DNA of 64,000 bases, taken from NCBI GenBank assembly GCA_030789695.1, contig CM061142.1, positions 149,875,266-149,939,265 on the forward strand. The letters run 5' to 3'. This DNA comes from Scilla litardierei. Lineage: Eukaryota; Streptophyta; Magnoliopsida; Asparagales; Asparagaceae. Made by a program: the position numbers and the translations under genes. Under the pieces are notes generated by a model. The model saw nothing but the letters and a program-made list of their open reading frames with translations. It did no database searches and was not told the origin of the DNA. Shown here piece by piece: positions 54,463 through 64,000 of this stretch (positions are counted from its first letter, which is position 1; each line of letters starts with the position of its first letter).

Positions 54463-54736
54463 ATGGTTTCCTAGGTGCTTTGCTTGCTAAGCATGGTTCA
54501 AAAGTATGAATTTCTATTTTGGTGAGAGATCCCAAAAGACCCTCCTTAGCCAAGCATTCTATCCTGGCTTTTCCTATGTGACCTAGTCTAGCATGCCATA
54601 ATAATGTTGCATTATCAGATGCAGCAAATGAAGATGAGGTTAACATATAACCAGAAGAATAATTATTTGTATTAAGAATTACCAAACCATTAATATAAAT
54701 ACCAGATCCATAATATTCTTTACAAAAACTTATATT
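54463..54736 (-). pseudogene. pol: Element H pre-integrase and HHCC zinc domain
   Basis: In reverse: FCKEYYGSGIYINGLVIL, then LLWHARLGHIGKARIECLAKEGLL, giving the His pair, with the Cys part altered (FEPC in place of CxxC). It joins across element D to the integrase core at 47583. The upstream end is cut by the J LTR at 54737. Confidence 0.78.
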
Positions 54737-57230
54737 TGTAGGGAGATATATGCCCTCGAGGATATTTATCATAGAATACATCTTGTTCATATATATATGG
54801 TGATAATTACCCTAGTATAGTTAATATATATTTATTACATATTTGGATAATTTTCTTAGACTTAAAGTAAGGTCATACACGTATTTAGATGGAGATCTCG
54901 ATTGTGGAAAGTGAATGATCGATAGGAACTTGAGTCTTTAAATGTTCATGGTCATAGATGTGTCGAGAAATGAATATCAATACATCAGACATACCATTGT
55001 GTCTTTGTCTTATACTAAAGGGTAATGATGATCTCATAATCATTCGACCTGGTGAAGTCGAGGACGAGACACATGTGCTCATTGAAGAATGAGTTCACTG
55101 AACGACCCAATAAAGAGTTATCAAAGGGTTAATCTTAAATAAACTGTCATTGATAACTCTCTAGTGATGATAGGCTAGTTGATCCTTTAGACTTGAGGTC
55201 ATTGTATAAACCTGTGCGTTAACGGTGTCACTTAGATCTATGATCTAGTCTCGAGTCTTTACTTGTTGAAAGGTCTTAGGTTGGATGACACTTGTAGCGT
55301 ATGAGATAAGTAGTGACTAAGATAGGATTCGTCTCTTCCGTTAAGGGAAGTTGGTGTCACAGGCTCAGTACGGTTCTTTGTGCTAAACCTCGGCCGAGGT
55401 ATGTTGTAGGAAGTACACCATGGACATACCAAAGACCGTTGTATACTGACTAGTGCTAGCTAGTAGGGTTGATGTTTTACCATACCCTAGGTTGAGCAAT
55501 GACATAGTTGTGACGAAGGGACTAAAACTGTGATATTCATCACTGATACAGTCAGAGTGATCCCGAAGACATTTTTGTCAATAGGTCAATCACGTAATTA
55601 TGATGCCGAAACAGGGGCGACACCTGCTGCTCGTGGTCACTGTCGTCTAGGGGTTTCGAACCCCAACCTGTAGTAGGGTCAGGCTGTAGGGTCTCACACC
55701 GTGTGGGATTTGCGTCTTAGTAATAAGAAGGGTTCAGGAGGAGTGCACAAGAATAATTGCAGTCCCAAAGAATTTGTGACGATATGTCTTGTTTAAACGG
55801 GATTTAATGATATCGCAAAATGTTTGCGATTTTAGCATTAGGAAATATGCTATAATGGATTATTGTATGTGATGCAAAAGGATTGAAAATATACTATAAA
55901 GCATTTACAAGAATATTTTTCATAATAAAAGCATAGAGAAAGGTTGCAATGGTTTTTGGGATAGTCCCAATCGAATCCTGCTTTCCAACGGTTCGAAAAT
56001 CAGCTCAATCGGAGTTGTAGAACTCAGGAAATAGCCCAAAAGGCAAGAACTGGGCAAAAGCCCAGTTCTGGCCCAGCGAGCTTGGGAAGACGAGTCCAGA
56101 CCCGCTAGGCAGGCTGAACTCACCCACGATAGGGGAGTCTAGCCCACTTGGCGGGCTGGACCTGCCCGCCAAGCAGGTGGGTCAAGCCCGCCTGCCCAGC
56201 GGGCAGGGCTCGAGCCCGCCCAGCCCAGCGGGCGGGTCTGACCCACCCGCATAGTGCGGGCATGGGATTGAGCCCGCTTGCATAGCAGGGGGGTCTGACC
56301 CACCCGCCCAGTGCGGGCGGGCGTGGGTTCGACCCGCGGGTGGGCCCGGTTAGTTGGAAACCATAATTCTAAGTGACGGCTATGAATTTTGTGATTTTTA
56401 CTCAACTTTGAGCAATTGTTTGAGGGTCAAACGAAGTCGGAATTCGTCGCCGTTTGTTTCTATACGTTCACCGTTCGTAGATCTTCGAATTGATAGGTTG
56501 TATCACTTCCGAAGCCCAACTGTGAGGGAGAAATAATTGGTTGAAGTTGAGCCTTAGAGTAAGGCAAAATTTAACCCAATTTTCTCCCCTAATTAATTCC
56601 CACATTGATTAATCCCACATTGCTCATGAGACGAGCAAGGGGTCTGGCCTCCTATATAAATAGGGGTCGACGCCCCTTAGAAAAATTGCACCAAGTCTCT
56701 GAATCGAGTAGCTCCGAAAAGTTTTGAACACGCTCGATTCAAGACAAAATTATTCTCTCCTCCTCATCTCTTCTGATTCCTTTGTTCGCGTCTTAGCAAG
56801 ATGACGAGGAGGATTGGATTCGATCCAAAATCTACGATGTGGATTGCTCTCAAAGTGAAACTTCCTTCGGTGATTGATTGGCTAGGAGGCGCGGCGTCGG
56901 CTCGCTTCGGGTGGAGCAGTTTGGAGATGCTGAGGCGGCTTTCTTCAGGGGAGGCCAAAGTCCGTTGATGAAAACGACACTTTGTCGGTGTAAGCAAAGT
57001 TTCGGGTATGTACTTTAAATGCATTATATTTCATTGCAGTAGTTTAGATCTATTTTGGGACAGGTCAGATCCACCCCAAGATAGTAGAGATCCTAGCTAG
57101 AGTCTTTGACATTCTTAGGGTTCGTTATTAAATATTTTAATAAAATTTTTCCGCTGCTGTTTAATTCTTTCATCCGTCCGACGTAGGACGGCTGAAGAAT
57201 TATGCCCTAAGGGTCCATCAGAACCCATCA
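54737..57230 (+). repeat. Element J 5' LTR (copia, about 2.5 kb)
   Basis: Starts TGTAGGGAGATATATGCCC right after H coding and ends AGAACCCATCA before a primer-like site. TATAAATA is at 56655-56662, and a GC-rich palindromic block lies upstream. ATATT precedes it. The partner LTR is outside the window, so the left boundary rests on the break in H coding. Confidence 0.58.
56049..56350 (+). repeat. GC-rich CCCGCC / GGCGGG palindromic array in J U3
   Basis: Repeated CCCGCC...GGCGGG and CCCAGCGGGC elements and a GTCTGACCCACCCGC block (three similar copies) form many inverted repeats about 300 bp upstream of the TATA box. The minus-strand ORF at 56139-56405 is compositional. Confidence 0.75.
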
Positions 57231-58386
57231 TTGGTATCTGAGCATATGTCTACTTCTGATCTAAGGGCTGCAATGAATATAAATGCATGTATGCTTGCTA
57301 AGTACATAAAAAATCTAGTTTTTAACATTATGAGATAATTGTTAAAAATGGAACAACTTAATTTTAAATGCTTTAAAATTATTTATGTAGCATGCTATCA
57401 TTTATGCGATAACTTTTTAAACAAATGTTCATGTGATAAAATTATGTGATAATTCTTGAACATGGAACTGCTAATTTTTATTAGATAAAATTTTAGATGT
57501 TTTAAAATTATGCTTAAAATTTATGTGATAAATTTTTAAGTTGCATGTTATTATTTATGAGATAAATGTTAAATTTTTGTGCATGTTAATAATTATGCGA
57601 TAATTTTTAAAAAGGTTAGAAACTTAATTTTATGCGATATTAAAGTTGCTAATCTGCATGCTAATTTTATAAGATAAAAGTTAGTTTATTTTTTAATGGT
57701 AATTTTATTTTTTTTGCTTATTATATGATAATTCAAGAAAGCCTCTTAGGTTAGCCATAAAAATTCATCTAAAATTATGAGATAATTTCTAGATTGACAT
57801 GCTATGTTTAAAAAATTGTCACAACATTTTAAATTCCTAATTCCTGATTAGGGTAGCCCTTTTTGCAACGATTATTATTTTAAATGTTCTAATAATAATT
57901 CTAATAAAAGGTTACACTTTAAATTGTTGTAATTTGAATTTATTAAAATCCTAATTCTTGATTAGGATAGCACGTTGAAACTTTAAACCTTATAGTTGAT
58001 AAGGACTCTAATAAAAGTTATTAACCAAATTCTAATAATTCCGAATTTTAGAATTCAACAAGTTGATAGGATTAACTAGTTTTAATGAAGCCACTTTAGT
58101 TGATGGCACACATATGAATGGTGAGTTTTCCTTCAATGGACCATGATCCGGTCTAGTGTTTTTTTATTAGTGCTGAAGATCACCGTAAGCTTGACTAAGA
58201 ATAGTGATCCTTAGTCAAATCCCTGGCCGTGTTCCGCTGGACCGCAAGGATGTTAATCATGATTATGTGACACCGTCAACTATATCTAGTCTAATACGTT
58301 AAAATCTTCTTCAAGATAAATCGTAGCCCTCCTTATTTTGAAGTCTTGGCGACTATAGGTTACATGTTATAGTTGTTGAGCACACT
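57231..58386 (+). other. Element J leader, AT-rich
   Basis: Holds about ten irregular copies of an ATGYGATAATTTTTAAA-like phrase (57320-57800). No gag start was reached before element F interrupts at 58387. ACACT precedes F as a possible duplication. Confidence 0.5.
57232..57243 (+). promoter_or_regulatory. Element J primer-binding site, variant
   Basis: TGGTATCTGAGC has one mismatch to the usual tRNA-Met site. Confidence 0.65.
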
Positions 58387-60248
58387 TGATGTGTCCATAT
58401 TTTACATATTTTTATCGCATCATTTCATGTCATATTCACCTCCAAAATCCATATTTTCATATATTATCGCGCTTCTAACGCCATACTCGAGTTTTGTATA
58501 GCTTTATGGATTTTCAGGAGTTTTGGAGCGAATTGGAGCTATTTTGGAACATGACACATCCGGCACGTCCGAGACGTCATTGGAAAGACTCCATGAGAGT
58601 TTGCCGAGGAATGGAAGAAGATTGGAGGAGATGAGGAGAAGAGAACGAGAGATGGCAAAGTTCAGTTCAGTTTTCCAGGTGACTCGACCGAGTAGCATCA
58701 GCTACTCGGCCAAGCTGACATGCAGAAATCATGTAGGAAATGGCCTCACCATACTCGATCGAGCAGATAGCCGACTTGACCCGAGTCGCACCAAACAGAT
58801 GATGATTTTGAGCTTTTCTCCAAGGCGCCCTAGCTCGACTGAGCAGCAAAGCAACTTGACCGAGCAGCTCACCTATTCACCCGAGTCGTCAAGAAACAGA
58901 GCAGCATTTTGGAGGAAGTTTTGATCTACTGTATCTCGACCGAGTAGGGGGGGCTACTCGACCGAGTAGCCCGTGTCACCCAGAAGCGGAAGCAGCAGCA
59001 AGCGGAGCCTGAAGCCGACTTGACCGAGCAGGCTCCGCTACTCGATCGAGTAGCACGGCGCGACCAGCCTAGTTGGTGGGCCCAAGTGCCCAGATTTTCT
59101 GAGATTTTTTTGGGATTTCTACCCTATGTATTTAAGCACGTTTTAGCTCTATTTTCATAGAGCAACTTTGGAGAAACTTTTAGTTTAGTTTTAATTAGGT
59201 TTTTGAGAGTTTGTGTCGTCGCTATTTTTTGTGATGCAAAGCTTGAATTATTGCTATTTCGCGCAAAGAATCTTATTTTCTTAATTCTATTTGGATTGCT
59301 ATTGCTCCACGACGTGCTGGTAACAAATTTCTAAACTCTCTATTGATTTTGATGTTTTCTATTGCTATGATGAATTCTATTGCATCTATTGAATCTTTCT
59401 TTCTTATATCTATGATCCGTGAGTAATTCCATCTAGGGCTAATGGATTAGCCCATGGATGTTAGGATTTAGATGCAAAGTTAGGATTTTTAGGTTGTGTT
59501 GGTATAAAAGGGACATATTTTGGTTGATCTTGCAAAGTTTGTAGGTGAACGTACTGAGATCGTACCCCCGGTCGGTGGAATCGATTGGCTTAAGGAGTAT
59601 CCTATAGGCTTAATTAGGGAGGTAGTGGATTCAATTGGGACTCATGAACATGCCCGGCTCGTGTCTTGATGGGATCCACCGACAAACTATATTACTAATT
59701 GAGGGCTATCGCCATTGCGTCAATGAGAGCCACCAAAATACATCGAAGCTCTAACCCATGAGAGTGGCCTGAGCTGAGATCATTCTATCCATGAGAGTGG
59801 CATGGATATTGTCGATTCTTAATGCACGTATCGTGTGCGCCTGTCGTGAGAGCGGGTTAATGTGATACGTTAGATTCATGGTGCTTAGAACTATGAATTC
59901 CACATCTTGGATGCGACAATCCCTATAAAGCCAATGCAACGTAAGTGTCTTAACTAAGCATAGACATCCGACGATCCTAGTGGTGAGTCCTAAAGCCCTA
60001 GTCTTTATTAATTGTTCACAATCCTAAACAAACATTCTCTGAAACCGACTGCTACCTAAATTCTGAGATTTAAAAATAGCCCAAGAAAATAACATTTCTA
60101 CCTTCCCTGTGGGGTCGATATCTTTTATACTATTACTTGACACTGTACACTTGCGTAAAGTGTCGAGAATTCGCATTTGGGATACATCTAGCACTTGGCA
60201 TTCGTGCCATTGCTAGGTGGCTTCCACGTGTTAGTTTCGGGAGCATCA
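58387..60248 (+). repeat. Element F 5' LTR (Athila-like gypsy, 1862 bp)
   Basis: Starts TGATGTGTCC and ends GGGAGCATCA, then the tRNA-Asp-type primer site. It has a CTCGACCGAG array (58681-59056) and TATTTAAG at 59129-59136. Small ORFs inside (58523-58924) overlap the array and are not genes. Confidence 0.8.
58681..59056 (+). repeat. CTCGACCGAG motif array in gypsy F U3
   Basis: About ten copies of CTCGACCGAG, CTCGATCGAG, TTGACCGAG and CTCGGCC forms, several flanked by TA to give ACTCGACCGAGTAG, end about 70 bp before the TATA-like box. The core is identical to that in copia C. Confidence 0.82.
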
Positions 60249-60254
60249 AGTTTT

Positions 60255-60272
60255 TGGCGCCGTTGCCGGGGA
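60255..60272 (+). promoter_or_regulatory. Element F primer-binding site (tRNA-Asp type)
   Basis: TGGCGCCGTTGCCGGGGA matches the complement of the plant tRNA-Asp(GUC) 3' end, as used by Athila-lineage gypsy elements. Confidence 0.88.
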
Positions 60273-60405
60273 AGGTAATAGTGTTACTTGAGTTATTTTT
60301 CTATTGACGAATTTGTTAGCAAATCTTATCATCTCTTATCTTTCCATATTTTTTATTCTTTTATTACTTTGCTACTGACGGTATTTTTCTGAGTTCTTGT
60401 TGTAC

Positions 60406-60958
60406 ATGAACACTCGCCTTGGGGGTCTTGACAAAGAATTATTATTTGACCCCAAGATCAAAAAGACCGCAAGAAGGCTCAGAGCAGAGAAAAGGAGTCA
60501 GACTATTAAAGACCCAATGGCAGAGGGTAATGCATCTCCTCCACGCAAAGGGTTCATTCTGGACTATATAAAGACACATTTCACTTGTGCTTCTTCTATC
60601 TTGAGGCGGCAGCTGGCGGCAAGAATTTTTGAGCTGAAGACTGGGTTGATAAATTTGATGCAGTAGGACCCCTTTCACGGGCATCCTCATGAAAACCCAA
60701 CCCACCATATAGACACATTCTTGGCGAAGTGTGACACATTCTATGCCAATGACGTGAGTGAAGATGCTAACAAGCTCAGACTATTCCCGTTCACTCTGAG
60801 GGACACAGCCTCCTATTGGTTGCAAGCGCATCCTTCTAATACCTTCTTGACTTGGGAGCAGTTGGCTACCGCCTTTGTGAACAAGTTCTATCTACCGTCC
60901 AAAACGATGAGGATTCAAGGAGCGATCTCAAATTTTAAGCAACTTCCTCAGGTCATTG
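60406..60958 (+). pseudogene. gag: Element F gag, N-terminal part, truncated
   Basis: ATG 60406 begins MNTRLGGLDKELLFDP. A TAG at 60664-60666 interrupts, then the frame continues through HHIDTFLAKCDTFYAN into the conserved gypsy gag segment LRLFPFTLRDTASYWLQAHP, TWEQLATAFVNKFYLPS and NFKQ. This is the Retrotrans_gag domain. It is cut at 60959 by the reverse family A element, with CATTG just before as a possible duplication. Confidence 0.82.
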
Positions 60959-61198
60959 TGTAAGGACCGTCTACCTTGCAATACTAACAACAGACACTCT
61001 AGAGGGGGGTGAATAGAGTAATGGAAATAAATTGTGCAATTAAAATTAAACTTGCAAATGCGGAATAATAAGTGCAAGAGGAATTAATCAACAAAATCAA
61101 TCCAAACACAAACACAAGAATTACCCTGGTTCCCCAAACTTGGGTATGTCTAGCCACACCAATATCCACTATAATTCGCACATAGAGAAGTGAATACA

Positions 61199-61440
61199 AT
61201 CTCACACAGAGATACTTCACATAGAAGATTTGGATTCTCACACAGAGAAATCCTTACTCTCACACAGAGAGACCTCACACAGAGGATTTAAGATTCCGAG
61301 AAAGAGTTATCTTTGCTTTCACACAGAAAGACTTATGCTCTCACACAGAGAGACTCAAACTCTCACACAGAGAGAAGTTAACCAACACTCACACAGAAGG
61401 TTATACTCTCACACAGAGAGTAACTAGCTTTCACACAAAA
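61199..61440 (-). repeat. Array of CTCTC-ACACA-GAGAG mini-hairpins in R/U5
   Basis: About ten copies of a 15-bp self-complementary unit are present, one with CTTTC...GAAAG, a paired change. The corresponding region of element A has CTCTTTGTGGGAG units that are less self-complementary. Confidence 0.78.
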
Positions 61441-61807
61441 ATCTAGGGTTTCAATGAAACAACAAAGTAAAACAAATACTCTTACCTATGCCTTGAGATG
61501 AACTTACTCATAAATGAATGCAAGGCATGGAAGAGGATCTCCAAGTGATGAGATTTACTAGAATTGCACTTGGATGATTTTCCTTGAGCTTGACTTCAAT
61601 ACATGAAAAGGAATACTAGCTCTAAGAGGGAAATGAGAGAGTTTGAGAGTGGCTTTATTAAACTCTAATGATTTTCAATAGCATCAAGAAGTTCCAATGA
61701 ACTCAGCCCTCTCATATATATAGGAACCATATATCAACTCTCAAAACCCAAGGAAACAACCAAAAACAAAAAGCTGCAACGGCTAGTTTCTGGGCAGAAA
61801 CGTCACT

Positions 61808-62340
61808 GACAGTCGACTGCTGAACAAATGACAGTCGACTGTCCAACGGCTAGAAAATATCCAACGACTATAATCTGAGCCATGACAGTCGACTGATGAA
61901 GACAATACAGTCGACTATAAACAGGACTGGCGCCTGTAAAACCTTCAGCAGGCGACTGCTGCAGGAGATGGAATAAAACAGAGAGTTGCACTCGTTCTCC
62001 CAAAAAGCATACATGCGACTGATGACAAGAATACAGTCGACTGTAAAATAGACAGGCGACTGTAAATTCTTCATCAGTCGACTGCTGCAGGAGATGGAGA
62101 AAAACAGAAAGAAGCAGTATATGCACTAAAGGGTCTCAGACGACTGTTGACCGTTTCACATGCGACTGTAAATATACAGGCGACTGTAAATTGATCATCA
62201 GTCGACTGTTGCGAAAAGCTCAAGTAGAGTCAACCAAAGGATGACTTGAGTAGTGCATCACAATCGACTGTAGAAGGTTCGACAGGCGAGTGGAATCACC
62301 CAGTCGGCTATGAATCCTTTAGCAGGTGACTGTAGGGAAG
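61808..62340 (-). repeat. CAGTCGACTG / CAGGCGACTG array in reverse family A U3
   Basis: About 18 copies of AGTCGACTG or AGGCGACTG occur in 530 bp, orientation reversed relative to 5985-6515. Confidence 0.85.
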
Positions 62341-62756
62341 CCAGAGACTTCAAATGAGTCTTTGGACAAGACGAACCTATTGCGTTGGATTCTATGATAA
62401 TCTTAAGGCTCACTAAGATGGTTAAATGCATATGCATGAATGAGTAGACCATCTATCAATGCATTAAATTAAACCTAGACTCAAACGATAGAAAACAATA
62501 AAGGAAATATTACATGGATTACAATGCTTTCCTTAGAGTTTATGGCTTTAATCTTGATCTCCAAGCTTTGGCACCCCTTCAGTCCAAGCTTTGGCCCTTT
62601 TCCACTTGATGTCCATCCTTGCACCAAGTACTTAGTTTCCAAAAATGATATTCTTGAAATGTTAACTATGAGACTAAAACATGAGAGTCATTAGCAACAA
62701 CATAATGTTGTGATCATCATCAAAATAACATTGGTATGAAAGAGCAATACTCAACA

Positions 62757-63954
62757 ATCTCCCCCTTTTTGATGATGACATACATTATGTAAAACATAAA
62801 GAAATAAAGCACAAATGCTAATGAGCTCCCCTTACTTATTTGCACCAATTGTAAAATGAGATACACAATTGTAAATACTCATTATACCAAATAAAATAAA
62901 GAGACATCATAGTGACATATAATAGGTATGGATTACATAAACCAATTGCAATAGAAAATAATCATGCACACATGAATGGTTTATATAATCCCACATATCT
63001 CTTCCCATAGATATCTCTCTCTCTCCAAATGCATATGTATGAAATACAAGATTTACATAATGCATATATCATGGTGACATATAATAGGTATGGATTATAT
63101 AAATCAATTGCAATAGAAAATAATCATGCACACATGAATGGTTTATATAATCCCACATATCTCTCCCCATAGATATATCTCTCTCCCCAAATGCATATGT
63201 ATGAAATACAAGATTTACATAATGCATATATCCCTCCCACTTGACATCGTCAAAAAGGTGGACATCAAATATATCCCCTTTACATCTTAATCAAAGATGC
63301 GACAATATGCAAGAGTAAAAAAATGTATGATACCTAATTGTAAAAATTTAGTGGGTATCAATCACTATCCCATGCTCTCCCTAGATCATAGAAATGGTCA
63401 AATTTTGACTTCTAGGATCTAATACCAATTGTAAAGTAGGAGATAAACAATCTCTAACAATTGAGAAAATACCAATTGTAGAAAAAGAATCTTGAAAAAT
63501 AATCCTCTTTACCAATTGTAAACATTAATTGGAGCCATGGGTCTAAGGTGTATCAAAGCAATAGATATGAAAAAATCAAGCTTCAATGATACACACATGA
63601 CATTGCCAAAATAAAATAAAACAAGAAACATGTTGGCAATATCAATGGGTTGAGTTTGAACCCATCATAACCAATTGGAAATGACACCAATTGAAACAAT
63701 GTTCGCAAGAATCAACTCGAAATGAGAGTTAAAATATGTTTTAAAATATTTCAAACATATAACATATTAACTCCCCCATTGACATACATATGGATCAACA
63801 AATGCATGTATGCCAATGTGTTCCCCAAGGTCCCATTTTCATGAAAAATAAATTTGAAAACATTTTCAAAATTATGAAACACATACAAACAATGGGTATG
63901 CCAAAATAAACATTTAAGCACAATACCCATGCAATATGCATATGTGTGAGAAAC
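62757..63954 (-). other. 3' noncoding tail of the reverse family A element, with PPT
   Basis: The PPT complement TCTCCCCCTTTTT is at 62758-62770. Near 62995-63240 a block of about 170 bp (CATAGTGACATATAATAGG to ATGCATATATC) is tandemly duplicated. No gene is supported. Confidence 0.75.
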
Positions 63955-64000
63955 CTAAACATTAGGGAACCAAACCAAAGTGGAGTTTGATTTCCTAATG
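63955..64000 (-). CDS. gag: Last codons of the reverse family A gag
   Basis: In reverse: IRKSNSTLVWFPNV then TAG at 63955-63957. The ending resembles the D gag end (SSSSWTWFPKG) and extends past the point where element A stops. Confidence 0.72.
   Translation of the reverse strand, partial: IRKSNSTLVWFPNV

Larger units (their letters stand above)
24462..54736 (-). mobile_element. Element H: reverse copia retrotransposon split by six insertions, 5' part missing
   Basis: Removing the nested elements rejoins one reverse-strand copia: pre-integrase and integrase (54736-54463, then 47583 leftward), reverse transcriptase (to 45834 and 42357-41865), RNase H (35874-35629), 3' UTR (35628-35463, 27496-27323, 25589-24896) and 3' LTR (24895-24462). 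Each junction is supported by a 5-bp duplication: ATGGT, AACTG, CTTTA and ATTAC, plus a likely TCAAT. Reading frames resume across the D, I2 and I junctions at the expected codon. Gag and protease lie beyond J or are lost. Confidence 0.85.
60959..62756 (-). repeat. 3' LTR of the reverse family A element (1798 bp)
   Basis: Plus strand starts TGTAAGGACCGTC and ends ATACTCAACA. It contains a mini-hairpin array in R/U5 (61199-61440), a TATATATAGG box near 61714 and the CAGTCGACTG array (61808-62340). Confidence 0.9.
60959..64000 (-). mobile_element. Reverse family A element, right part beyond window
   Basis: On the minus strand the order is end of gag, noncoding tail, PPT and 3' LTR. It matches element A 2350-7378 in structure. 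The 5' LTR and most of gag lie beyond 64000. Confidence 0.88.

Noticed and set aside
58523..58924. 133-codon ORF in the F LTR
   Set aside because: It overlaps the CTCGACCGAG array inside U3 and has no coding signal beyond the absence of stops.

Overview
This 64 kb window is plant nuclear DNA made almost entirely of nested LTR retrotransposons. Primer-binding sites complementary to plant initiator tRNA-Met (TGGTATCAGAGC and one-base variants), one tRNA-Asp-type site (TGGCGCCGTTGCCGGGGA), copia domain order, and TG...CA LTRs with 5-bp target duplications all point to an angiosperm intergenic region. The species cannot be named from the sequence. No complete host gene was found; the only host-like piece is a short receptor-kinase-type (GUB_WAK-like) fragment near 23.4 kb. 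Letters A-M are local family names used in this annotation.

Layout. (1) 1-7378: element A, a gag-only copia-type element cut by the left window edge; its 3' LTR carries a reverse solo LTR of a B-related family (3526-5716, target duplication TTAAG). (2) 7379-21392: relics of a Tat-like gypsy element L, interrupted by copia C (7518-13421, duplication GTTTA) and gag-only element B (13712-20972, duplication ATTAC). (3) 21393-24461: LTR, primer site and first codons of copia E, a gypsy-type LTR start K, the receptor-like fragment and unassigned DNA. (4) 24462-54736: one reverse-strand copia element H, split by six insertions: a solo LTR of family A, the complete copia G (27502-35457, ATTAC), solo LTR I (CTTTA) with solo LTR M inside it (TATGA), solo LTR I2 (AACTG), and gag-only element D (47589-54462, ATGGT). 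(5) 54737-64000: 5' LTR and leader of copia J, the LTR and gag start of an Athila-like gypsy F, and a reverse family-A element running off the right edge.

How the parts relate. Families A, B and D have PBS, gag with a CCHC knuckle, a long 3' noncoding tail with repeated purine tracts, and long LTRs, but no protease, integrase or reverse transcriptase. They would need enzymes from other elements. D is the best preserved: a 734-codon gag ORF and LTRs that differ at about nine positions plus one 2-bp indel over 1.72 kb. The copia elements that do carry pol (C, G, H) are all broken, and no intact autonomous copy is visible.

Most unusual signals: (a) six families (A, C, D, E, F, J) carry arrays of short palindromic CG-containing motifs just upstream of the LTR TATA box; the motif differs by family but is shared between copia C and gypsy F, and in D it contains about 22 DRE-core (ACCGAC) sites. 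(b) The leader of the very young element G contains duplicated long hairpins with compensatory base-pair changes and a GC-rich hairpin minisatellite. (c) All nine in-frame stops in the C pol region are TAG. (d) The two LTR ends of C differ by inversion of a 38-bp terminal piece. (e) Two solo LTRs of one family form a large inverted repeat.
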